From assembly GCA_002495685.1 (NCBI GenBank), contig DAGJ01000021.1, positions 181,136 to 245,135 on the forward strand: a stretch of DNA of 64,000 nt, written 5' to 3'. Below are positions 8,716 through 17,610 of the stretch, one piece after another. Every line of letters begins with the position of its first letter. Position 1 is the first letter of the stretch. The position numbers were made by a program, and so were the translations under genes. The notes under the pieces are model-generated. The model saw nothing but the letters and a program-made list of their open reading frames with translations. It was not told the origin of the DNA and did no database searches. This stretch comes from Methanobrevibacter sp. UBA412. Lineage in GTDB: Archaea; Methanobacteriota; Methanobacteria; Methanobacteriales; Methanobacteriaceae.

Positions 8716-9552
8716 ATGGAACCTGAGAAACCAATCTTAAAAAAAGGATTCAAAATACCTGAACATAATTTAAGAACATCAATAACTAAAGTAGAACCTG
8801 ATAAAATAATAACTAGGGGATATTCTCAAGATGATTTAATAGGTAATTTAAGTTTTTCTGATATGATATTTTTACTATTAAAAGGAGAATTACCTAATGA
8901 AAAACAATCTAAAATATTTTCACATGTATTAGTAAGTTTTTCAGATCATGGAGTTACTCCACCAAGTACACAAGCAACAAGAATAATTGCATCATCAGGA
9001 TCACCAATTAATAATTCTGTTGCAGGGGGCCTGTTAAGTTTTGGAAAAAATCATGCAGGGGCGATAGAAAAATCAATGAAACTCTTTCAGGATAGTATTA
9101 AAAGTTTAAACCTTGAAAATCATAAATCTGAAGATGAAAACAAATTAATATCTAAATTAGCAATAAAAATAGTGAATAATTATTCTAAACAAAATTTCAA
9201 GATTCCAGGTTTTGGTCATAGATACCATCATAAAGATCCAAGAGCAGTTAAACTTTTATCATTAGCTATTAATGAAGGTGTCATAGGTCCACATACTAAG
9301 TTAGCATTAGTTATTGAAAGTTTATTATATAAAAAAAAAGGCATAAAAATGAATGTTGATGGTGCTAATGCAGGAATACTTTCTGATTTAGGTTTTGATA
9401 GTAGATTAGGTTTAGGAATATTCATGATAAGTAGAGTGCCAGGTTTAGTTGCTCATAGTTATGAAGAAATGACTGAAGAAGAAGAATTTCGCAGATTCTG
9501 TGATTTAGAAGATATAACTTATGAAGGTCAAGATTTTACTTCATTTGATTAA
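8716..9552 (+). CDS. Short citrate-synthase-family protein, probable citryl-CoA lyase type
   Basis: A 278-residue protein, much shorter than a full citrate synthase (about 370-430), matching the group often annotated as citryl-CoA lyase. Family features are the first His region (SFSDHGVTPPSTQATRI), the GLLSFGKNHAGA glycine-rich loop, the second active-site His in IPGFGHRYHHKDPRA and the C-terminal GIFMISRVPGLVAH. The N-terminal part of the large domain is missing, as expected for this subgroup. It would catalyse a Claisen-type cleavage or condensation between a short acyl-CoA and an oxo-acid. It closes the five-enzyme run and is followed 19 bases later by a nitroreductase. Confidence 0.78.
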   Translation: MEPEKPILKKGFKIPEHNLRTSITKVEPDKIITRGYSQDDLIGNLSFSDMIFLLLKGELPNEKQSKIFSHVLVSFSDHGVTPPSTQATRIIASSGSPINNSVAGGLLSFGKNHAGAIEKSMKLFQDSIKSLNLENHKSEDENKLISKLAIKIVNNYSKQNFKIPGFGHRYHHKDPRAVKLLSLAINEGVIGPHTKLALVIESLLYKKKGIKMNVDGANAGILSDLGFDSRLGLGIFMISRVPGLVAHSYEEMTEEEEFRRFCDLEDITYEGQDFTSFD

Positions 9553-9571
9553 AAAAAATAGGTGATTTTTA

Positions 9572-10084
9572 ATGGATTTTTTTGAAACAATAAATAAAAG
9601 ATATAGTGTTCGAGGATTTAAAGATAAGAAAGTTGAAAAGGAAAAATTAGATCAAATTTTAGAAGCAGGTAGACGTGCCCCAACAGGGGTAAATTATCAG
9701 CCTATTAAGATTTTTGTCATAGATACTGAAAAAAATAAAGAATTATTAAAAGAAATATACCCTCAACCTTGGTTTGTTGAAGCTCCATTAGTTATATGTG
9801 TTGTTGCATCACATAAAGAAGCATGGACTAGACCATGGGATGGTAAAAACATAGCTGAGATAGATGCAAGTATAGTTATGGATCATATGATATTGGCAGC
9901 TACTGCATTAGGTTTAGGAACTTGTTATATTGCTGCATTTAAACCTTATGCTGCATTAAAGTTATTTGATTATGATGAAACTTTAGAACCAATTTTATTC
10001 ACACCTTTAGGTTATCCCAATGCAGAACCTAGTGAACGAAATAATGTTAGAAAAAATTTAACAGATTTAGTTATTTATAAATAA
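9572..10084 (+). CDS. Nitroreductase-family FMN protein
   Basis: A 170-residue protein of the FMN-dependent nitroreductase family. It opens with the typical INKRYSVRGFKDKKVE, followed by EAGRRAPTGVNYQP for FMN phosphate binding, DASIVMDHMILAATALGLGTCYI in the middle, and a PLGYPNAEP motif near the end. These proteins reduce quinones, nitro compounds or other acceptors with NAD(P)H. The native substrate is unknown. It follows the citryl-CoA-lyase-type gene by 19 bases with a good AGGTGAT ribosome site, so it may be part of the same transcript. A second member of the family lies at 53498-54025. Confidence 0.85.
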   Translation: MDFFETINKRYSVRGFKDKKVEKEKLDQILEAGRRAPTGVNYQPIKIFVIDTEKNKELLKEIYPQPWFVEAPLVICVVASHKEAWTRPWDGKNIAEIDASIVMDHMILAATALGLGTCYIAAFKPYAALKLFDYDETLEPILFTPLGYPNAEPSERNNVRKNLTDLVIYK

Positions 10085-10280
10085 AATAAACTTTTTTTTA
10101 CACTAAAAAATTATAAATACTTTAAATTTTTCATTTTTTTAAAAATTTATTTCATAAAGCTTTTAAAACATGATAAATATATATTCATTCATCTAAATTT
10201 TTAATAAAAATTTTATCATTTTTTTTAAAAACTAATGATTTACAAAATTTTTCTTAACAATTAAATGGGGTTTTATAAAA

Positions 10281-11279
10281 ATGGTTAAAAATAAAATTTT
10301 GATTGTGGAAGATGAAAAAATAACAGCAATGGATTTAAAGTTTAAATTAGAAGATTTAAATTATGAAATTTGTGGTATGGCTGTAAATGGTGTTGATGCT
10401 ATAAACTTAGCAAATAAGGAAAAACCAGATTTAGTATTAATGGACATAACTCTTAAAGGGGAAATGAATGGTATTAATGCGGCTAAGTCAATTTTAAATG
10501 AAAACATACCTTTAATATTTTTAACTTCTCATACTGATGAAGATACTTTTAAAGAAGCTAACCAAGTACCTTCCTATGGTTTTTTAAACAAACCTTTTGA
10601 CATGTTAAAACTTGAAAGAACTATTGAATTGGCTTTAAACAGATCAAAAATAGAATTGGATAAACTTCAAATGTCTAAAGGTGAAACTTCTATTTTAGCT
10701 ACTCAAAATCCTAAATTACATGAACAAGCTGTAATAGAATTTGAAGCGGGGAAAAAATATAAAAATGAATTTTTAACAAGAAGAAAAGAAAATAATACTT
10801 TCACAGTTTTAATAATTGAAGATGAATCTATAACTGCTTTAGATTTAAAAGCTAAAATTGAAGATTTTGGATATATTGTACTTGGAATTGAAGACAATGG
10901 TGAAAAAGCTATTGAATTAGCTAAGGATAAAAAACCAGATTTAATTTTAATGGATATATCTTTAAAAGGTTCAATTTCAGGTATTGATGTATCTAAGCAA
11001 ATTTCTCATTTGAATATTCCTATAGTTTATTTAACTGGTAGTTCTAATGATGAGAATATTAAAAATGCTTTAGAAACAGCACCTTATGGTTTTATTAGTA
11101 AACCAATTTTTGATTTAGAATTAGAACAAATTTTAGAGTTAACTTTAATTAAACATACAGATGATTTTGAAAAAATCTTTGGAACAGAAATTTCACAGAC
11201 TCCTGATTCACAATCAACTAACAAGTCAAAAAAAGAACCTAAATTTAAATCTTTAATTCGAGGAATATTGAAAAAATAA
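10281..11279 (+). CDS. Double-receiver (REC-REC) response regulator
   Basis: A 332-residue protein containing two complete receiver domains and no recognised output domain. The first spans about residues 4-120 (acidic pair ED, phospho-Asp in LVLMDITLKG, Lys in FLNKPFD). The second spans about residues 172-290 (ED pair, LILMDISLKG, FISKPIFD). The linker and C-terminal tail are charged. It would receive phosphate from a histidine kinase and signal by protein contact. No kinase is encoded in this window, so its partner is unknown. It stands alone after about 200 AT-rich bases. Confidence 0.88.
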   Translation: MVKNKILIVEDEKITAMDLKFKLEDLNYEICGMAVNGVDAINLANKEKPDLVLMDITLKGEMNGINAAKSILNENIPLIFLTSHTDEDTFKEANQVPSYGFLNKPFDMLKLERTIELALNRSKIELDKLQMSKGETSILATQNPKLHEQAVIEFEAGKKYKNEFLTRRKENNTFTVLIIEDESITALDLKAKIEDFGYIVLGIEDNGEKAIELAKDKKPDLILMDISLKGSISGIDVSKQISHLNIPIVYLTGSSNDENIKNALETAPYGFISKPIFDLELEQILELTLIKHTDDFEKIFGTEISQTPDSQSTNKSKKEPKFKSLIRGILKK

Positions 11280-11346
11280 TTTCTCATTTTTTATATTTTT
11301 CATTAGATATACTATTTTAATAAAAAAATTTTTGTAGTTAATTAAT

Positions 11347-11745
11347 ATGATGCCTAAATTTATTTTTGCAAAAAATCAGAGTGAAATGTATAAAACTGCT
11401 GATTTATTAGAAGAAAAAAAATACAAAGTCAAATCTGAGGATAAAAATTATATTCTCCTTAGAAAAAATGCTTATGGAAATATTCTTATTCATATTGCAA
11501 TTATTCTAATTGCACTATTCTATTTTAATTATATAATAATAATTACAATTATATACTTTTTATATAATTTTTATAAAAATTCAGTTGTGATTTTAATAAC
11601 AACAGAATCTAAAGATGAAGATGGAAACCCATTAGATTTTATTAAATTAGAAGATTTAGAAGATTTTTATTCAGGTCCTGGAAATCAAGATAGAGATATG
11701 ATTGAAGATTTTAAAAATGTTATTAAAAAAAGTAGAAAGAAATAA
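11347..11745 (+). CDS. Hypothetical membrane-anchored protein
   Basis: A 132-residue protein with a soluble, Lys/Glu-rich N-terminal part (residues 1-40), a hydrophobic hairpin of one or two helices (about 47-82) rich in Ile and Tyr, and an acidic C-terminal tail containing DEDGNPLDF and EDLEDFYSG. Two ATG codons occur in tandem at 11347 and 11350 with no strong SD. I do not recognise the family. It resembles small membrane proteins restricted to Methanobacteriales; no function can be assigned. Confidence 0.55.
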   Translation: MMPKFIFAKNQSEMYKTADLLEEKKYKVKSEDKNYILLRKNAYGNILIHIAIILIALFYFNYIIIITIIYFLYNFYKNSVVILITTESKDEDGNPLDFIKLEDLEDFYSGPGNQDRDMIEDFKNVIKKSRKK

Positions 11746-11907
11746 ACTTTTTTTTATTTTTTCAAATATCTATATATACTAAAAAATTTTAATAGTATAG
11801 TAATAATTTGATGATTAAAAATTTTTAAATAGAAAGTTTTTTTCAAAAAATTATTTTTAAAAAATAATAATTTTAATTTATGATATTCTTTTTTGGAGAA
11901 TTATGAT

Positions 11908-12270
11908 ATGAATTTAAGTAAAAACGAATTATTTGGAATAATCTTTTTCTTTGTTTTAGTTTCTTGGGCGATAGTACCATTTTTTATGTCAAGTTCATTC
12001 ACATCATCTGATATTGGTTTTTCTGTGATTTTAATTGTCATAGGTTTAACTTATATGTTATCTGCTTTTGTTCCTCAATGGAATAAATCTGCAATAATGT
12101 CAGATGGGGTTGTTTTTGTTTTAACTTCACTTGTTCTATTTTCAGGATCTGATCGATTAATTTTCTTCATTTTTGGAGCAATTTTAATATTTTTAGCATT
12201 TTTAGCTTATGGTAAAAGATTACCTCCGAAATTGTTGAAATATTTTTATAGGGAACGATCTAAAAAATAA
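11908..12270 (+). CDS. Hypothetical small membrane protein (four helices)
   Basis: About 120 residues with four predicted membrane helices (near residues 9-28, 34-52, 63-80 and 84-104) and a basic C-terminal tail (RLPPKLLKYFYRERSKK), which places the C-terminus in the cytosol. I prefer the ATG at 11908 over a TTG at 11893 because the ribosome site GGAGAA (11895-11900) lies directly in front of it. The family is not recognised. It is followed by a hairpin that may end transcription before the ATPase operon. Confidence 0.55.
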   Translation: MNLSKNELFGIIFFFVLVSWAIVPFFMSSSFTSSDIGFSVILIVIGLTYMLSAFVPQWNKSAIMSDGVVFVLTSLVLFSGSDRLIFFIFGAILIFLAFLAYGKRLPPKLLKYFYRERSKK

Positions 12271-12311
12271 TGTCTTTAAAAAAATTTAATTTAATATTTT
12301 TTTTTAAGACA
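12271..12311 (+). terminator. AT-rich hairpin after the small membrane gene
   Basis: TGTCTTTAAAAAAA and TTTTTTTTTAAGACA form an inverted repeat immediately after the stop codon at 12270. The stem is anchored by TGTCTT/AAGACA and contains a T-rich run, which suits archaeal termination. The call rests on structure alone. Confidence 0.4.
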
Positions 12312-12460
12312 AAAAACTTGTTTTTATGAATTTTAAAAAAATTAAATTAATTATTTTTTATTATAATATCTTTATATTATTGGTTTGCAATTTTTTATTA
12401 AAAAATAGGATTATTTTAAATAATTTTTGGTTTTTGAAACTAATTTTAGAATCAAATAGT

Positions 12461-12474
12461 AAAAGATATATATT
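12461..12474 (+). promoter_or_regulatory. Probable promoter of the A-type ATPase operon
   Basis: An AAAAG element is followed by TATATATT, matching an archaeal BRE/TATA box. It lies about 39-50 bases upstream of the ahaH start at 12513, leaving room for a short leader that contains the GGTGAT ribosome site. No other box as good is seen before ahaH. Confidence 0.45.
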
Positions 12475-12512
12475 AATCTAAATAGAAATTATTAATACCA
12501 TGGTGATTTATT

Positions 12513-12827
12513 ATGGCAGGGATATCAGAATCTATTACACAAATTAAAAAAGCTGAAACTGATGCTGATACCTTAGTTGAAGATTCTAAATTAGAAGCTT
12601 CCAATATTATCGAAGAATCAAAAGCGAAAGCTAGTGAATTTATCGATGCTGCTAAGGCATCCGCTAACGATGAAGCTAAAAATACTGTTTTTGATGCAGA
12701 AGAAAATGCAAAAAAAGAGGCAAAATCTATTACTGCACAATCCGAAAAGGATGCTCAAGCTCTTAAATCAAGTGCTATGGGTAATGTGGATGAAGCTGCT
12801 TCTTTTGTTGTCAAAAATATATTATAA
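12513..12827 (+). CDS. ahaH: A-type ATP synthase subunit H
   Basis: A 104-residue, almost wholly helical and Ala/Glu/Lys-rich protein, as expected for the short coiled-coil subunit H that pairs with subunit E to form the peripheral stalks of the A1A0 ATPase. The heptad-like pattern runs from residue 10 to 95. It is the first gene of the operon ahaHIKECFABD. The ATG follows GGTGAT. There is no membrane segment; it acts at the cytosolic face of the membrane. Position and composition make the assignment firm although the sequence itself is low in complexity. Confidence 0.88.
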   Translation: MAGISESITQIKKAETDADTLVEDSKLEASNIIEESKAKASEFIDAAKASANDEAKNTVFDAEENAKKEAKSITAQSEKDAQALKSSAMGNVDEAASFVVKNIL

Positions 12828-12837
12828 CGTGAGAATA

Positions 12838-14838
12838 ATGTTCAAAACTGTGAGAATGCAAAAGCTTAAAATAATGGCATTGGATGAATATGTTCCAAAT
12901 GTAGTGAAAAACCTACATGAGGAAGGTATTGTTCAAGTCGAAGATGTTTCTGAAAGCATTCAACAGAATCCAAAGACAGCTGAATTATTAGACCCTTCAA
13001 AAGTTACACCTTATACTGGTAAAATTTCTTCACTTCTTATGAAGACTACTAGTATTTCTGAATTATTAGGTGATGCTTTAAGTGTTAATTCTGGAATTAA
13101 GGATAAACTTAAAGGTTTTATATCTCCAGAAATTCCAGTTTTACAAGATGTTGAAGATATGGATACTGAAAGTTTTATTAAGTATACAGAATCTATTTTA
13201 ACTGAAGTGGGACCTTTAACTGATGAAGTTCAAGATAAGTTGGCTAAACTGGATAGTGAAAAAAGTTCGCTTGAATCTAATATTAATGTTGCTAATAAAC
13301 TTAAATCTGTTGATTTAGACTTAAGTTTATTAGAAGATTCAAAACATACTTCTTCTCTAGTAGGTCGGATGAATGTTGAATCTGTTGAGGAATATAAGAA
13401 AGAACTAAGCGAAATTACAGACCAACTCTTAATTGAAGAAGCTCATGATGAGGATGAAGATTATAAAATTCTCATAACTGTAGTTCCTACAAATCTTAGA
13501 GATGACGTTTTTATTTTACTTAGAAAATTTGACTTTGAACGATTGGATACAACTGGTTTAGAGGGAAAACCTGATCAGGTTATTGCTAAATCAAATTCTA
13601 GAATCCAAGAAATTGAAGTTGAAAAATCCCAAGTTAATTCTAGCTTAAAAGATATAGCTGATAAATGGGATGACAAAATACTTGTTTTAAAAGAACAATT
13701 AGAGATTGAAAAAGAAAGAAATGAGATTTATGCATCCTTTGGTAAAACTAAAACTACCAAAGTATTAGAAGCATATGTACCTAAACCTAAAGTAGATAAA
13801 GCTATCGAAGTATTAGATAAAACTACTGAAGGTAATTATGTTTATGAATTAGAAGATATACAAGATAAGGATGAAGATGTTCCTATTCTTCAAAAAAATA
13901 ATTCTTATGCAAAACCTTATGAAACTCTTGTACAAATGTATGGACCTGTAAAATATAATGCTATTGATCCTACTATTTTTGTTGCAATAACATTTCCATT
14001 TTTCTTCGGTTTCTGTTTAACCGATGGTGGATATGGAATAATCGTAACTTTATTAGGATATATATTATATAAAGGTATGGGAAAGATGAATGAAACTTTT
14101 TCCGACTTTGGAAAAATTGTTATGGCTTGTGGTATATGGGCTGTAATACTGGGATTAATTACTAATGGATTTATTGGGGACTTTTTCACAAGATTCCTTG
14201 GAATAACTATTCCTACAGTAATTCCTATGTTTGATGCTTTTAAACATCCAGCAAATATTTTAATTGTTGCTATTGCTGTTGGTATTCTTTATACTAATAT
14301 TGGTTTCATTATTGGAGCAATAAACAACCTTAGAAATGGGGATAAAAAAGAAGCATTAGGTTCTCAAATAGTATGGTTTATCTTAGAAATAGGTATAATC
14401 TTACTAGCTGCAGGATATATGGTTCCAGCAATTGGTCAAATCGGAATTATAGCTGGTTTAGCATTAGTTGTATTAACCCTAATTTTACTAGTATATGCAT
14501 CTGGAATATATGGTGTGATGGATGTATTTGGATTTTTAGGAGATGTTTTATCATATGCTCGTCTTTTAGCTCTTTGTTTAGCTACTGGTGGTATTGCTAT
14601 GACTGTAAATATCTTAGCACAACTTGTAGGTACATCTATTCCATATGTAGGAATATTAATAGCTATATTTTTATTTATCTTTGGACATATTGCAAATTTT
14701 GCATTCCAAGTATTAGGTGCTGGAGTAAATGCATTACGTTTAAACTATGTTGAATTTTTCGGACAATTCTTTGTTAATGGAAAAAACATGTTTGAACCTT
14801 TTAAAGCAAAAAGAAAATTTACTAAAGTCAAAAGATAA
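12838..14838 (+). CDS. ahaI: A-type ATP synthase subunit I (a subunit)
   Basis: A 666-residue protein. The N-terminal half (about 1-360) is a cytosolic, coiled-coil-rich domain that contacts the stalks. The C-terminal half contains about eight membrane helices, beginning at FVAITFPFFFGFCLTDGGYG. Near residue 568, GDVLSYARLLALCLATGGIA carries the essential Arg that faces the rotor ring, and GAGVNALRLNYVEFFGQFF follows near the end. I chose ATG 12838 behind GTGAG; the open frame extends upstream through ahaH in another frame, which is not coding. It provides the ion half-channels of the A0 sector. Confidence 0.95.
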   Translation: MFKTVRMQKLKIMALDEYVPNVVKNLHEEGIVQVEDVSESIQQNPKTAELLDPSKVTPYTGKISSLLMKTTSISELLGDALSVNSGIKDKLKGFISPEIPVLQDVEDMDTESFIKYTESILTEVGPLTDEVQDKLAKLDSEKSSLESNINVANKLKSVDLDLSLLEDSKHTSSLVGRMNVESVEEYKKELSEITDQLLIEEAHDEDEDYKILITVVPTNLRDDVFILLRKFDFERLDTTGLEGKPDQVIAKSNSRIQEIEVEKSQVNSSLKDIADKWDDKILVLKEQLEIEKERNEIYASFGKTKTTKVLEAYVPKPKVDKAIEVLDKTTEGNYVYELEDIQDKDEDVPILQKNNSYAKPYETLVQMYGPVKYNAIDPTIFVAITFPFFFGFCLTDGGYGIIVTLLGYILYKGMGKMNETFSDFGKIVMACGIWAVILGLITNGFIGDFFTRFLGITIPTVIPMFDAFKHPANILIVAIAVGILYTNIGFIIGAINNLRNGDKKEALGSQIVWFILEIGIILLAAGYMVPAIGQIGIIAGLALVVLTLILLVYASGIYGVMDVFGFLGDVLSYARLLALCLATGGIAMTVNILAQLVGTSIPYVGILIAIFLFIFGHIANFAFQVLGAGVNALRLNYVEFFGQFFVNGKNMFEPFKAKRKFTKVKR

Positions 14839-14944
14839 TTTTGCTTACAAAAATTAAATTAAAAATTTTTATAAATAATTTTATACAATTACAAAATTCA
14901 AATTTCAAATAAATATTATAAACTAATTAAAAGGAGAATAAATT

Positions 14945-15430
14945 ATGGTGGAAATTGTATTAGGTACTGCACTTGCAGCTGTTGGAGCTGGAGTAGCAGT
15001 TGGTTTCGCAGGTTTAGGATCAGGTTTAGGTCAAGGTTTCGCAGCATCTGGTGCTGTTGGAGCTGTAGCAGAAGATAATAGTATGTTCGCACGTGGTATT
15101 ATCTTTTCAGCTTTATGTGAAACCCAAGCTATCTACGGATTCTTAATTGCAATCTTATTAATGGTATTTTCAGGATTACTCGGTGGTGGAGCTGGATTAA
15201 GTACTGCTGCAGGTATTGTAGCAATTGGTTCAGGTGCAGCAATTGGATTTGCAGGACTCGGTTCTGGTATGGGTCAAGGTCTTGCAGCAGGTTCCGCTGT
15301 TGGTGCTGTAGTTGAAGATAATAGTATGTTCGCACGTGGTATTATTTTCTCAGCATTAGAAGAAACCCAAGCTATTTACGGATTCCTTATAGCTATCTTA
15401 CTTATGGTATTCGGTGGAATATTAGCCTAG
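14945..15430 (+). CDS. ahaK: A-type ATP synthase subunit K (duplicated proteolipid)
   Basis: A 161-residue rotor-ring subunit made of two tandem helical hairpins (about residues 1-78 and 84-161), hence four membrane helices instead of the usual two. Both hairpins carry the ion-binding Glu in near-identical settings (E59 in CETQAIYG and E140 in EETQAIYG). Thr, Gln and Tyr at the positions that ligate Na+ in V-type rings such as Enterococcus NtpK are also present in both (T60/Q61/Y64, T141/Q142/Y145). This suggests Na+ coupling with two sites per subunit. It has a strong GGAG ribosome site and a 106-base AT-rich leader, so it may be translated at high level. Confidence 0.95.
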   Translation: MVEIVLGTALAAVGAGVAVGFAGLGSGLGQGFAASGAVGAVAEDNSMFARGIIFSALCETQAIYGFLIAILLMVFSGLLGGGAGLSTAAGIVAIGSGAAIGFAGLGSGMGQGLAAGSAVGAVVEDNSMFARGIIFSALEETQAIYGFLIAILLMVFGGILA

Positions 15431-15443
15431 GAGGTCAAATATA

Positions 15444-16130
15444 ATGAGCTCTGGGGCAGAAAACATAGTTTCTAACATCATGTCTGAAGCTCAGAATAAA
15501 GCTGATGGAATTATTCAAGAAGCACAAACTCAAGCAGACACTATCATCAAATCTGGTGAAAAGAAAGCTGAGGCTGCTAAAAATCAAATATTAGTAAGTG
15601 GTAAAAAACAAGCTGATATGAGACATCAACAAATTATATCTGAAGCTAAAATGAATGCAAGAAGATTTGAATTAGAAGCTAAAGAAGAAGTAATCAATGC
15701 AGCTTTTGATAAAGCTACAAATGATTTAAAAAACATTGCATCTACAGATAAAGAAGAATATACCAACGCTTTAGTTGAAATGATTAAAGAATCAGCTACT
15801 GAAATTGGTGGTGGAGAATTAATCATTCAACTAAAAGAAGAAGATATTCCTAAAATTAAAAGCAATCTAGATGTAATTGCCGCTGAAGTAAAAGCAGTTG
15901 TTACAAAAAATAAAAAAGATCAATTAAACCTTAAAAGTATGGCAAAAACTGTTTCTGCAAATACAGGAACAGAAACCAAATTTGTAATTGGTGAACCTAT
16001 AAACACAATCGGTGGAGTTATAGTTAAAACCAAAAACGGTGAAATTGAAGTAAATAATACTATAGAATCTAGAATGCTAAGAAACAAAAAAGAATTACGT
16101 TCTGAAGTTGCTAAAATATTATTTAAATAG
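15444..16130 (+). CDS. ahaE: A-type ATP synthase subunit E
   Basis: A 228-residue stalk subunit. The N-terminal 100 residues form an Ala/Glu/Lys/Gln-rich coiled coil that pairs with AhaH. The C-terminal globular part contains GGELIIQL and a characteristic GEPINTIGGVIVKTKNGEIEV segment that caps the catalytic head. The ATG at 15444 follows GGAGGTC 13 bases after the ahaK stop, so expression is coupled. Its length is slightly above the usual 190-210 residues for the family. Confidence 0.94.
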   Translation: MSSGAENIVSNIMSEAQNKADGIIQEAQTQADTIIKSGEKKAEAAKNQILVSGKKQADMRHQQIISEAKMNARRFELEAKEEVINAAFDKATNDLKNIASTDKEEYTNALVEMIKESATEIGGGELIIQLKEEDIPKIKSNLDVIAAEVKAVVTKNKKDQLNLKSMAKTVSANTGTETKFVIGEPINTIGGVIVKTKNGEIEVNNTIESRMLRNKKELRSEVAKILFK

Positions 16131-16141
16131 GAGGATGAATT

Positions 16142-17296
16142 ATGGCTGGTGAAATAACTTCAATTGTATCACAATTAGGTCTTACTCCTGAAGTATTCCT
16201 AATATTAGTTATCTTTACATTTGTGGTAATAGCTGCAATCGTAGTTGTTGTTGTAACCGTACCGATCTTAAAAATCTACCCATATCTTAATCCTATTTCT
16301 AGAGTAAGAGCACGTAAAGGAAGATTATTAACAGAAAAACAAATTTCTGAACTCGTTGAAACTTCAGACATTTCTGAAGTAGAAAACTATTTAAGTGGAA
16401 TTCCAGATTACAGTGATATTGCTGAAGGAGAATCAGTTGAAAAAACTTTAGATACCAAAATGGGTGAAACTTATGATGTTGTTGCTAGATTAGTACCAAA
16501 AGATATTGCACCTGCATTTAAAGTATTTTCAAAGAAATCTGATATTAGTAATATTAAAAGTTTACTTGCTGCAAAAGCAGTTGGTCTTAATCAAGATGAA
16601 ACCTCTGATTTATTAATACCTACTGGAAAATTATACGAAGATATTGAAAGATTAACTGATGTTAATTCTGTTAATGATGTTGTTGCAGGTTTAGATAATA
16701 CTGAATACGCAAATGTTTTATCTGAAGCTTTACCTATCTATGAAGAAAAGAAAGTTTTACTTCCTTTAGATTCAGCTTTAGATAAGTATTACTTACAATC
16801 CTTATTAAAAGCAAGAGTAGTACCTTCAGAAGCAAATACTGAAATATTATATTCTTATCTTGGAAATCAAGTAGATGTAGCTAACATTAACTTAATAATA
16901 CGTGCTAAAGCAGATAAATTAGATTATGATGAATTAGAACCATACATTTTTAATAATGGTTATCAATTAAGAGAATGGAAACTTAAAGACTTAATGGAAT
17001 CTGAAGATATACTTGGAGTAATCTCAAGTCTAGATGGGACAAAATATGCTGAAGTTTTAAATGCTGTAGTTCCACAATATAATGAAACAGGTTCAATTGA
17101 TGTCTTTGAAAAAGCTTTAAATAAATTTTTATCTGAAGCTGCTCACACATACTCTATGAAAAAACCATTAGGTATTGGTCCTATAATAGGTTTCTTAACT
17201 TTAAAAGAACAAGAAATACATAATCTTAAAGTAATTGCTAGAGCTAAAAGAGAAAAAGAATTCCCTACATCTCAATTACGGGAGATGTTAGTATGA
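16142..17296 (+). CDS. ahaC: A-type ATP synthase subunit C
   Basis: A 384-residue protein linking the central rotor shaft to the proteolipid ring. The body is the V/A-ATPase subunit C/d fold, made of three repeated helical units, with the final LKEQEIHNLKVIARAKREKE stretch typical of the family. Unusually for a soluble subunit, the first 45 residues contain a strongly hydrophobic helix (PEVFLILVIFTFVVIAAIVVVVVT), also reported in Methanobacteriales homologues, suggesting a membrane anchor. It overlaps ahaF by 4 bases (ATGA). Confidence 0.94.
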   Translation: MAGEITSIVSQLGLTPEVFLILVIFTFVVIAAIVVVVVTVPILKIYPYLNPISRVRARKGRLLTEKQISELVETSDISEVENYLSGIPDYSDIAEGESVEKTLDTKMGETYDVVARLVPKDIAPAFKVFSKKSDISNIKSLLAAKAVGLNQDETSDLLIPTGKLYEDIERLTDVNSVNDVVAGLDNTEYANVLSEALPIYEEKKVLLPLDSALDKYYLQSLLKARVVPSEANTEILYSYLGNQVDVANINLIIRAKADKLDYDELEPYIFNNGYQLREWKLKDLMESEDILGVISSLDGTKYAEVLNAVVPQYNETGSIDVFEKALNKFLSEAAHTYSMKKPLGIGPIIGFLTLKEQEIHNLKVIARAKREKEFPTSQLREMLV

Positions 17297-17610
17297 GTGA
17301 AATAGCTATTATAGGTGATTTAGATACTGTCACTGGTTTTAAACTTGGTGGAGTAAAAAAAGGTAAAGTTGTTAAAACAGATGAAGAAGCAATAACCGCT
17401 TTTGATTCATGTATAAATGAGCAAGTTTCAATTATTTTAATAACAGAAAAGATTGCAAGCAACATTAGAAAACATATTAATAGAACTATAGGTAATGAAG
17501 TTTTACCTATGATTATTGAGATACCTGATAAATCTGGTTCAGAAGCAACTGAAAACGAACAAATGACAGACCTTATTAAAAGAGTTATCGGGGTAGAGAT
17601 GGTTAAATGA
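17293..17610 (+). CDS. ahaF: A-type ATP synthase subunit F
   Basis: A 105-residue Rossmann-like subunit of the central shaft. Family features are [19 protein letters not shown] at the N-terminus and [14 protein letters not shown] in the middle. It regulates rotor function by contacting subunits D and B. The start ATG overlaps the ahaC stop, and its own stop overlaps the ahaA start, so it is translationally coupled on both sides. Confidence 0.95.
   Translation: MSEIAIIGDLDTVTGFKLGGVKKGKVVKTDEEAITAFDSCINEQVSIILITEKIASNIRKHINRTIGNEVLPMIIEIPDKSGSEATENEQMTDLIKRVIGVEMVK

Noticed and set aside
12634..12837. N-terminal extension of subunit I through ahaH
   Set aside because: The frame is a shadow of ahaH; ATG 12838 has the ribosome site and the family-typical start.
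14373..14753. Cys- and Ser-rich frame within ahaI
   Set aside because: It is an out-of-frame shadow of the membrane helices of subunit I.
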